Assembly: GCA_910588755.1 (NCBI GenBank)
Contig: CAJUQZ010000051.1
Span: 1-25,475 of the forward strand
Direction: 5' to 3'
Origin: an uncultured Lachnospiraceae bacterium
GTDB taxonomy: Bacteria; Bacillota; Clostridia; Lachnospirales; Lachnospiraceae
Length of the DNA: 25,475 nucleotides
Shown: positions 1 to 5,964 of the stretch, piece by piece
Position numbering within the stretch: position 1 is the first letter of the stretch
Layout: each line of letters opens with the position of its first letter
Translations under genes and position numbers: made by a program
Notes under the pieces: model-generated
Told to the model about the DNA's origin: nothing
The model's database searches: none
What the model saw: the letters and a program-made list of their open reading frames with translations, nothing else

Positions 1-2
1 AG

Positions 3-1184
3 ATCAACTCGTTTACGCCGGTACAGCATCCCGCAAACGATATGACGACGGACACGGTCACAACGCATTTTGACTATCATTCAATTGACCACAACCTGTT
101 AAAGCTCGACATTCTCGGGCACGACGATCCGACGATGATCCGTATGCTTCAGGATCTGACAGGGATTGATCCGACGACCATACCGCTCGACGACAGGGAG
201 GTGATGTCGCTCTTCCAGAACACGTCGGCGCTTGGCATCACGCCGGAGGATATTGGCGGCTGTAAGCTGGGGTGCCTGGGAATCCCTGAGTTTGGTACGG
301 ATTTTGCGATGCAGATGGTAATTGACGCGCAGCCAAAGTATTTTTCGGATCTGGTGCGCATATCCGGACTGTCACACGGAACAGATGTCTGGCTTGGAAA
401 TGCGCAGACGTTGATTCAGGAGGGAAAGGCGACGATCTCCACGGCGATTTGTACGCGTGATGATATCATGACATATCTGATTGGCATGGGGCTGGACTCG
501 GAGGAATCCTTCAAGATCATGGAGGCCGTGAGGAAAGGAACCGTCGCAAAGGGCAAATGCGGCAATTGGGGAGAGTGGAAGCAGGATATGCTCGATCACA
601 ATGTGCCGGACTGGTATGTCTGGTCCTGTGAAAAGATCCAGTACATGTTCCCCAAGGCGCATGCTGCGGCGTATGTTATGATGGGGTGGCGGATCGCGTA
701 TTGCAAGATTAACTACCCATTGGCGTACTACTGTGCTTTTTTCAGTATCAGGGCGTCAGCTTTCTCGTATGAGATCATGTGTCTGGGCCGCGAGCATCTT
801 GAGCGCGTCATGGCGGAGTACAGAAAACGCAGCGACAGCCTGACTAACAAGGAACAGGATGCGCTGAGGGATATGCGCATCGTACAGGAAATGTATGCAA
901 GGGGATTTGCGTTTGAGCCAATAGACATATTCAGGGCGCATTCAAGAAACTTTCAGATTGTCAATGACAAGGTGATGCCGTCGCTGAGCAGTATTGAAGG
1001 GCTCGGAGAGAGGGCGGCAGACGCGATCATGGAGGCGGCAAAGGACGGGCCGTTCCTGTCAAAGGATGATTTCAGGAGCCGGACGAAGGTGTCAAAGACC
1101 GTGATCGACCTGATGGCGGACTTAGGCCTGCTCGGGGATATACCGGAATCGAACCAGATCAGTTTGTTTGACCTGGTTGGGTAA
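3..1184 (+). CDS. polC: DNA polymerase III PolC-type, C-terminal part (5' end outside window)
   Basis: This is the C-terminal part of the Gram-positive replicative DNA polymerase III alpha subunit, which copies the chromosome at the fork. The reading frame is open from base 3, so the true start lies outside the window; an ATG at 42 is internal. Visible family signatures include HPANDM followed by THFDYHSI and LKLDILGHDDPTMIRMLQDL near the beginning, then FPKAHAAAYVMMGWRIAY, and a C-terminal helix-hairpin-helix-like stretch SSIEGLGERAADAIMEAA. The protein ends in QISLFDLVG. These match the PolC polymerase core and C-terminal region rather than DnaE1/DnaE3. A strong terminator follows within 10 bases, so polC appears transcriptionally separate from the division genes downstream. 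Confidence 0.96.
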   Translation: MNSFTPVQHPANDMTTDTVTTHFDYHSIDHNLLKLDILGHDDPTMIRMLQDLTGIDPTTIPLDDREVMSLFQNTSALGITPEDIGGCKLGCLGIPEFGTDFAMQMVIDAQPKYFSDLVRISGLSHGTDVWLGNAQTLIQEGKATISTAICTRDDIMTYLIGMGLDSEESFKIMEAVRKGTVAKGKCGNWGEWKQDMLDHNVPDWYVWSCEKIQYMFPKAHAAAYVMMGWRIAYCKINYPLAYYCAFFSIRASAFSYEIMCLGREHLERVMAEYRKRSDSLTNKEQDALRDMRIVQEMYARGFAFEPIDIFRAHSRNFQIVNDKVMPSLSSIEGLGERAADAIMEAAKDGPFLSKDDFRSRTKVSKTVIDLMADLGLLGDIPESNQISLFDLVG

Positions 1185-1190
1185 TCAGAT

Positions 1191-1229
1191 GGGGGAAATT
1201 CTAAAATTTTGGAATTTCCCCCTGTTTTT
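1191..1229 (+). terminator. Rho-independent terminator of polC
   Basis: A perfect 11-bp stem, GGGGGAAATTC (1191-1201) with GAATTTCCCCC (1212-1222), lies 7 bases after the polC stop and is followed by TGTTTTTA. The inner AAAATTTT can also pair, extending the stem. Confidence 0.9.
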
Positions 1230-1230
1230 A

Positions 1231-1272
1231 TGCACACGGGCACCCAAAGGAAATATGTCAGCAGAAGCTGAC
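1231..1272 (+). repeat. 42-bp direct repeat, copy 1
   Basis: It starts TGCACACGGGC and ends ATGTCAGCAGAAGCTGAC. The same 11-bp head, an ATGTCAG block and an AAGCTGAC tail recur at identical spacing at 1316-1357. The tail forms a small hairpin (GTCAGC, loop AGAA, GCTGAC) that is preserved in the second copy with one G-U pair. Confidence 0.75.
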
Positions 1273-1283
1273 GGGTGCTCGGC

Positions 1284-1357
1284 GCGCGAGTAGGGGAAAG
1301 TCTTCCCTACTTGATTGCACACGGGCGTCGAGATGAAAAATGTCAGTAAAAGCTGAC
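1284..1357 (+). repeat. Hairpin plus 42-bp direct repeat, copy 2
   Basis: A GTAGGG...CCCTAC hairpin (1290-1310) inside GCGAGTAGGGG...CCCTACTTGATTG is followed by the second 42-bp repeat (1316-1357), which begins TGCACACGGGCGTCGAGATG. A related unit (GCGAGTAGGGG...CTACTCGATTG...GAGATGAATGT) occurs near 25147, and a unit with the CACACGG head and a GGCAGGGGAAAG hairpin occurs on the opposite strand near 16456-16503. This suggests a dispersed intergenic repeat family. Confidence 0.65.
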
Positions 1358-1438
1358 CATACTACTATATATAGCTTTCCTAGGGGCATTTTTCCCGTTT
1401 GGACACAAGATAAAGTTTGATTAATACATATGTTCCGC

Positions 1439-1467
1439 TTGTTATTTTGTCTGTTTTCATGTAAAAT
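1439..1467 (+). promoter_or_regulatory. SigA-type promoter of mraZ / dcw cluster
   Basis: A -35 box TTGTTA (1439-1444), a 17-bp spacer and a -10 box TAAAAT (1462-1467). The predicted transcription start (about 1474) lies immediately before the AGTGG boxes at 1476-1510. Confidence 0.75.
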
Positions 1468-1475
1468 GATATCAG

Positions 1476-1510
1476 AGTGGTGCGAAGTGGAACTAAGTGG
1501 TGCAAAGTGG
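1476..1510 (+). promoter_or_regulatory. Putative MraZ operator: four AGTGG boxes with 10-bp period
   Basis: AGTGG occurs at 1476-1480, 1486-1490, 1496-1500 and 1506-1510, exactly 10 bp apart and so on one helical face. MraZ proteins are known to bind short GTG/TGGG-containing direct repeats with a 10-bp period upstream of their own gene. Here the array sits between the predicted transcription start and the mraZ start codon, as expected for autorepression. The last box also overlaps the ribosome binding region. Confidence 0.8.
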
Positions 1511-1520
1511 TGGTGATTGG

Positions 1521-1952
1521 ATGTTCATGGGTGAATACAATCATACGATAGACACGAAGGGCAGGCTGATTATTCCCTCGAAGTTTCGCGAGATTTTGGG
1601 AGATGATTTCGTGGTGACGAAAGGGCTAGATGGCTGCCTGTTTGTGTACGACAACACCGAGTGGTCCGCTTTTGAAGAAAAGCTGAAGGCTTTGCCGCTT
1701 ATGGACAAAGAATCTCGTAAATTTGTCCGTTTCTTCCTCGCGGGTGCAGCGAGTGTGGAGGTGGACAAGCAGGGAAGAATACTGATACCGTCTGTGTTAA
1801 GGGAGTTTGCAGCCCTGGATAAGGATGTCGTCCTGGTGGGAGTAGGGGGACGCATCGAGATCTGGAGCAAAAACCGGTGGGAGGAAACTTCGGAGTACGA
1901 CGATATGGATGATATCGCAGAACATATGTCTGGACTTGGGCTGATGCTCTAG
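1521..1952 (+). CDS. mraZ: Transcriptional regulator MraZ
   Basis: MraZ is the DNA-binding regulator at the head of most bacterial division/cell-wall clusters and acts on its own promoter. The 143-residue product has two AbrB-like swapped-hairpin repeats, each with the family motif: DTKGR at residues 11-15 followed by LIIPSKFRE, and DKQGR at 82-86 followed by ILIPSVLRE. I chose the ATG at 1521 (MFMGEYNH), the usual N-terminus and length of the family, with GGTGGTG about 7 bases upstream as ribosome binding site. The frame is open upstream to a GTG at 1497, but that extension consists only of the AGTGG boxes. ATG 1527 is an alternative. rsmH follows at 91 bases. Confidence 0.95.
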   Translation: MFMGEYNHTIDTKGRLIIPSKFREILGDDFVVTKGLDGCLFVYDNTEWSAFEEKLKALPLMDKESRKFVRFFLAGAASVEVDKQGRILIPSVLREFAALDKDVVLVGVGGRIEIWSKNRWEETSEYDDMDDIAEHMSGLGLML

Positions 1953-2043
1953 AGTATTTTCAAACACGTTCTAGGAAGTAGTCTGTCTGGGTACGGAATA
2001 TGGAGAAGGAAATTTCCGTATGCTTCAGAAAGGAAACCGTAAT

Positions 2044-2985
2044 ATGGAGATGGAATTTAGACACGCGTCAGTATTACTTAATGAAACAATCGAAGCACTC
2101 AATATCAAGCCGGAGGGCATCTATCTGGATGGTACTCTTGGCGGTGGCGGACATGCCTTTGAGGTGTGTAAAAGACTGGGTGATAAAGGCAGGTTTTATG
2201 GTATCGATCAGGATGAGGCGGCCATAGAAGCTGCAGGAAAGCGATTGGAAGAATTTGGAGAGAAAGTTGCTATTATAAGGGATAATTACTGCAATGCACG
2301 AAAAGTACTGCAGGAGCGGGGAGTAGCCGGCGTGGACGGCATTCTCCTGGACCTGGGGGTATCCTCATATCAGCTCGACAATCCTGACAGAGGGTTTACC
2401 TACAAGTATGATACACCGCTTGATATGCGTATGGACCAGCGGCAGACGCTGACGGCGAGGGATATCGTGAATGATTACGATGAACAGTCGTTGTACCGCA
2501 TTATTCGGGATTACGGTGAGGACCAGTTTGCCAAAAACATCGCAAAGCACATCGTGCAGAGAAGATGCACAAAGCCAATCGAGACGACCTATGAGTTAAA
2601 TGAGATCATCAGCGCGGCGATTCCAGCCAAACTGCGGGCGGTTGGCGGGCATCCATCGAAAAGAACATTTCAGGCTATCCGCATTGAGTGCAATCAGGAG
2701 CTTGATGTACTCAGGAATTCTTTACAGGATTTTATCGATTTGTTAAATCCACAGGGAAGACTATGCATTATCACATTTCATTCGCTAGAGGATCGGATTG
2801 TGAAGAATTTTTTCAGGGAGATGGAGAATCCATGTACCTGTCCGCCGGAATTTCCAGTATGTATCTGTGGGAAGATTCCATATGGGAAAGTGATATCACG
2901 CAGGCCCATATGTCCCACGCAGGCACAGATGGAGGACAATCCGCGGTCAAAGAGCGCAAAACTAAGGGTTTTTGAGAGAATCTAA
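2044..2985 (+). CDS. rsmH: 16S rRNA (cytosine(1402)-N(4))-methyltransferase RsmH
   Basis: RsmH (MraW) uses S-adenosylmethionine to methylate N4 of C1402 in 16S rRNA, tuning the ribosomal P site. The SAM-binding glycine-rich loop DGTLGGGGH is at residues 29-37. Further family blocks include DGILLDLGVSSYQLD, the DTPLDMRMD segment, and ITFHSLEDRIVKNFF near the C-terminus. A CTCPPEFPVCICG segment carries four cysteines, as is common in Firmicutes RsmH. I chose ATG 2044 (MEMEFRHASVLLNE) with AGAAAGGA (2027-2034) as ribosome binding site, giving 313 residues. ATG 2020 also has a good ribosome binding site (GGAGAAGGA, 2002-2010) and would add eight residues; ATG 2050 would give the textbook MEF start. 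Confidence 0.95.
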   Translation: MEMEFRHASVLLNETIEALNIKPEGIYLDGTLGGGGHAFEVCKRLGDKGRFYGIDQDEAAIEAAGKRLEEFGEKVAIIRDNYCNARKVLQERGVAGVDGILLDLGVSSYQLDNPDRGFTYKYDTPLDMRMDQRQTLTARDIVNDYDEQSLYRIIRDYGEDQFAKNIAKHIVQRRCTKPIETTYELNEIISAAIPAKLRAVGGHPSKRTFQAIRIECNQELDVLRNSLQDFIDLLNPQGRLCIITFHSLEDRIVKNFFREMENPCTCPPEFPVCICGKIPYGKVISRRPICPTQAQMEDNPRSKSAKLRVFERI

Positions 2986-3016
2986 TAAATCGGTATCTAA
3001 GGAAGGAACATTGAAA

Positions 3017-3550
3017 ATGAGACATGCCAATTCAACAGCGAGGACAAACACGAGCAGACAGAAAACGAGCAGTCGCAATAGCCGCAGCAACAGCCAGAAT
3101 TCAAGAGAGAACTATCAATATATAGATGGAAGTGCTGTCAGAAAAACACAGGCTGCATCAGGCAGGCGGGAACAGGGGCGGACAGGACCGTACACATATT
3201 CTGTGCGCCGGACACGGGTAAAAGCGGTTCCCATGAATAAAGGATATATTTTGGTGGCGGCGGTGGCATTTGTGATTGTCTGTGTGGTACTTATGGGCTA
3301 TGTAAATTTGCAGTCCAATATTACCAATCACATTATTAACATATCAAAGCTAGAGAGCCAGCTCAATGAGATGAAGCTAGCAAATGACGAGACTTATACA
3401 AAGATTATGAGCAGCATTGACTTAGAGGAAATTAAGCGCATTGCAGTAAATGAGCTGGGAATGAAATACGCCAAGGAGGGACAGGTTGTCGAGTATACTG
3501 GCGAGGGAAATGATTATGTGCGCCAGTATGGGGCAGTACCTGAACCATGA
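3017..3550 (+). CDS. FtsL-like cell division protein
   Basis: A single-pass bitopic protein of 177 residues in the ftsL position between rsmH and the first PBP. Residues 1-72 form a very polar, basic, Ser/Asn/Arg-rich cytoplasmic tail, residues 77-97 a hydrophobic membrane span (GYILVAAVAFVIVCVVLMGY), and residues 98-130 a short coiled-coil-like segment (LESQLNEMKLAN). An IDLEEIKRIAVNELGM block follows, typical of FtsL/DivIC-like proteins. FtsL proteins act with DivIB and DivIC to recruit and activate septal synthases. The start is ATG 3017 with AAGGAAGGAA (2999-3008) about 8 bases upstream; the open frame upstream overlaps rsmH and lacks a ribosome binding site. Assignment rests on architecture and position, because FtsL sequences are weakly conserved. 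Confidence 0.8.
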   Translation: MRHANSTARTNTSRQKTSSRNSRSNSQNSRENYQYIDGSAVRKTQAASGRREQGRTGPYTYSVRRTRVKAVPMNKGYILVAAVAFVIVCVVLMGYVNLQSNITNHIINISKLESQLNEMKLANDETYTKIMSSIDLEEIKRIAVNELGMKYAKEGQVVEYTGEGNDYVRQYGAVPEP

Positions 3551-3579
3551 TGGATTGAAGTGTCAGACAGGGTGATCAG

Positions 3580-5892
3580 ATGGCTAAGCAAAGCAATAGG
3601 ACAAATAAAAATAGCAGGAATGGAAATAAGACCCGAGCCCAGGCCCGGAATCAAAGGACAATCCCAAACAAAAAAAGCAGCAATACCAAAACAGACAAGA
3701 GGATCCGGAGAAGACAGAGGATAAATGCAAACAAAGTAAAATCGATGAAGCTGGCAGTAATGATGCTGATCATTCTGCTGGCTTTTACGGGGTTGGGGGG
3801 GCGGTTGTACTGTCTTGCTCGCGACAACCAGAATGATTACCAGAAAAAGATTCTTTCGCAGCAGCGCTATGATTCCAAGACGCTGCCCTTCAAGCGCGGC
3901 AGCATACTTGACACAAACGGGACAATTCTGGCAGCGAGTGAGAAAGTGTACAATGTTGTCCTTGATTGTAAGGTGATGTTGTCTGACGAGAAGAACGAGG
4001 AGCCGACACTCACGGCGCTTGCAGAGTGCTTTGACCTGAATCTGTCCGAACTTAGGCAATATGTGTCCGAACACCCAGGTTCACAGTACTATGTCCTTAA
4101 GAGACGAATACCGTATGAGGAGATGAGCCCTTTTCTTGATCGGAAAAATGAGCACAATGCGGCGGCTGCAAAAGACAAGGATATGGGCATTATCAACGGC
4201 GTGTGGTTTGAGGAGGAATACATCAGACGCTATCCAAACAATACCCTTGCGTGTGATGTGATTGGCTTTACAGGCACGGACAACAACGGGACATACGGGT
4301 TGGAGGAGTACTATAATGACATTCTCAATGGTACGAATGGCAGAGAGTACGGATACCTCAATGACGACGCGGCACTAGAGCGCAAGACGGTGGCGGCGGT
4401 GGACGGTTACACACTTGTGAGTACAATTGATGCGAACATACAGGCGATTTGTGAAAAATATATCAAGCAGTTTAATGCAGAGCACATAAATGAGGAACGG
4501 GAGGGGCAGGGGGCCAATAATATTGGCTTGATTATACAGGACTGTAACAATGGCGATATCAAGGCGATGGCAAGCTACCCTGACTTTGACCTCAACAATC
4601 CTAAGGATTTGTCAGGCTATTACACTGAGGAGCAGATTGCCCAGATGGAGGCGGACGACACGTATTATGACACGCTAAATGCCCTCTGGAGGAATTTCTG
4701 CATATCAGATACCTATGAGCCAGGTTCCACTGCAAAAGCAATCACGCTGGCGGCGGGGATTGAGACTGGCAGGATCGTGGGCAACGAGACATATGACTGC
4801 GGGGGCTTTCTCGAGGTGGGCGGTCATACGATCAAGTGCAATATCAAGACTGGACATGGCACGCTCGATGTGAGTGGCGCCCTGGAACAGTCGTGCAATG
4901 TGGCGTTTATGAAGATGGGCGAGGCACTTGGCATAAAGAACACCCTGCAATTCGAACAAATATTTAATATTGGACTAAAAACCAATATCGACCTTGCGGG
5001 GGAGCCAAGGACCGCGGGTCTAGTCTACAATGAGAGCTCGATGCGGTCGGCAGAGCTTGCCACAGCGTCCTTTGGACAGGGTTATAATGTCACGATGATT
5101 GAGATGGTGACAGCTTTTTCTTCTATTATAAATGGTGGTTATTATTATGAACCGCACATGGTCAGCAAGATTACAAATTCGAGCGGCGATACGATCAGGA
5201 ATATTGAGCCTAGGGTGCTCAAGCAGACCATATCGGCCACGACATCAGAACAAATGCGCCAGTATCTCTATGCAGCAGTTGCAGAGGGGACCGGAAAGTC
5301 GGCGCGCCCGGCTGGCTATGCGATAGGTGGCAAGACGGGGACTGCGGAGACTGTACCGCGCGATCATACGAATTATGTGGTGTCTTTTATCGGTTTTGCG
5401 CCGGCAGATGACCCGCAGATTGTCATTTACTGTGTGATTGACAGGCCAAACGTGAAGGACCAGGCGCATGCAACGTATGCCACAGGAATCGTCAAAAATG
5501 TTCTGACAGAAGTGCTTCCGTACCTGCATATTGCAAAGACAGAGGAAATGACGATTGCGGAGCAGGAGGAAGTGGACAATATCCTTGGCAACATTGTTCA
5601 GGATGATACGACTAGCAAAGGGGACAATGAGGCTGAAGCTGGCAATGATCCTGCACAGCCGGGTGGCAATACAGAGGGCAGCAGTGACAATACACAGAGC
5701 AGTACTCCAGGGGAGTTTGGACAAGGTAGCGGGACACCGTTCTATGTGGTTGATCCCGATACAGGGGAGCTCATTGATCCTACAACTGGTGACAGAGCAC
5801 AGATGGATTACGCGTCTGAGGACAGTGATGTGCTCCCGGAACCCGCAGACAATGACAGCGGCGGGAATACAGGCGGTTCTGCGCAAGAATAG
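3580..5892 (+). CDS. Class B penicillin-binding protein (FtsI/PBP2/SpoVD family), first of two
   Basis: A monofunctional transpeptidase that cross-links septal peptidoglycan with a SEDS glycosyltransferase partner. It has a 55-residue basic Asn/Arg/Lys-rich cytoplasmic tail, a membrane span at about 57-79, a dimerisation/pedestal domain beginning KRGSILDTNGTILA, and the transpeptidase domain. Catalytic motifs are all present: STAK at 383-386 (S383 nucleophile, within EPGSTAKA), SCN at 438-440 and KTGT at 585-588. The usual Phe of STFK is Ala here. After the catalytic domain comes an acidic Ser/Gly/Asn/Asp-rich low-complexity tail (about 675-770) with no recognisable PASTA repeats. At 770 residues it is longer than a typical 600-700-residue FtsI. 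It could be the vegetative FtsI/PBP2b or the SpoVD homologue; sequence alone does not settle this. Confidence 0.92.
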   Translation: MAKQSNRTNKNSRNGNKTRAQARNQRTIPNKKSSNTKTDKRIRRRQRINANKVKSMKLAVMMLIILLAFTGLGGRLYCLARDNQNDYQKKILSQQRYDSKTLPFKRGSILDTNGTILAASEKVYNVVLDCKVMLSDEKNEEPTLTALAECFDLNLSELRQYVSEHPGSQYYVLKRRIPYEEMSPFLDRKNEHNAAAAKDKDMGIINGVWFEEEYIRRYPNNTLACDVIGFTGTDNNGTYGLEEYYNDILNGTNGREYGYLNDDAALERKTVAAVDGYTLVSTIDANIQAICEKYIKQFNAEHINEEREGQGANNIGLIIQDCNNGDIKAMASYPDFDLNNPKDLSGYYTEEQIAQMEADDTYYDTLNALWRNFCISDTYEPGSTAKAITLAAGIETGRIVGNETYDCGGFLEVGGHTIKCNIKTGHGTLDVSGALEQSCNVAFMKMGEALGIKNTLQFEQIFNIGLKTNIDLAGEPRTAGLVYNESSMRSAELATASFGQGYNVTMIEMVTAFSSIINGGYYYEPHMVSKITNSSGDTIRNIEPRVLKQTISATTSEQMRQYLYAAVAEGTGKSARPAGYAIGGKTGTAETVPRDHTNYVVSFIGFAPADDPQIVIYCVIDRPNVKDQAHATYATGIVKNVLTEVLPYLHIAKTEEMTIAEQEEVDNILGNIVQDDTTSKGDNEAEAGNDPAQPGGNTEGSSDNTQSSTPGEFGQGSGTPFYVVDPDTGELIDPTTGDRAQMDYASEDSDVLPEPADNDSGGNTGGSAQE

Positions 5893-5917
5893 CGGGCGTC
5901 ATATATCATTCATCGGT

Positions 5918-5950
5918 ATCATAAAATAGTAGCAATACAGATTTTATGAT
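5918..5950 (+). promoter_or_regulatory. Perfect 10-bp inverted repeat before second PBP
   Basis: ATCATAAAAT (5918-5927) and ATTTTATGAT (5941-5950) are perfect inverted arms around a 13-base loop. Pairing extends by T5917-A5951 and further weak pairs. It ends just before the ribosome binding site AGAGGGG (5954-5960). There is no U-tract, so it is not an ordinary terminator. It could be an mRNA hairpin or an operator. Confidence 0.6.
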
Positions 5951-5964
5951 ATCAGAGGGGTATA

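Larger units (their letters stand above)
1230..1438. other. Gene-free gap between polC terminator and mraZ promoter, with hairpin repeats
   Basis: I see no convincing coding sequence here. The stretch holds two 42-bp related direct repeats (1231-1272 and 1316-1357), a GC-rich hairpin at 1290-1310, and AT-rich DNA (CTACTATATATAG around 1362-1374). The first repeat can fold further: outer arms GCACCC (1240-1245) and GGGTGC (1273-1278) enclose an inner stem GTCAGC/GCTGAC (1257-1272). No known riboswitch was recognised. Confidence 0.6.

Noticed and set aside
1231..1280. Possible riboswitch in the polC-mraZ gap
   Set aside because: The GCACACGGGC head loosely recalls a c-di-GMP riboswitch, but the rest of the conserved core is missing and the element lies upstream of the mraZ promoter.
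1497..1520. Eight-residue N-terminal extension of MraZ from GTG 1497
   Set aside because: The extension is made of the AGTGG operator repeats and lacks a binding site; ATG 1521 gives the normal family N-terminus and length.
5245..5886. Long antisense open frame of 213 codons in the first PBP
   Set aside because: It is a shadow of the real gene with Cys/Arg/Ile-rich composition, no binding site and no family features; similar antisense frames in ftsZ and the chemoreceptor gene were rejected for the same reason.
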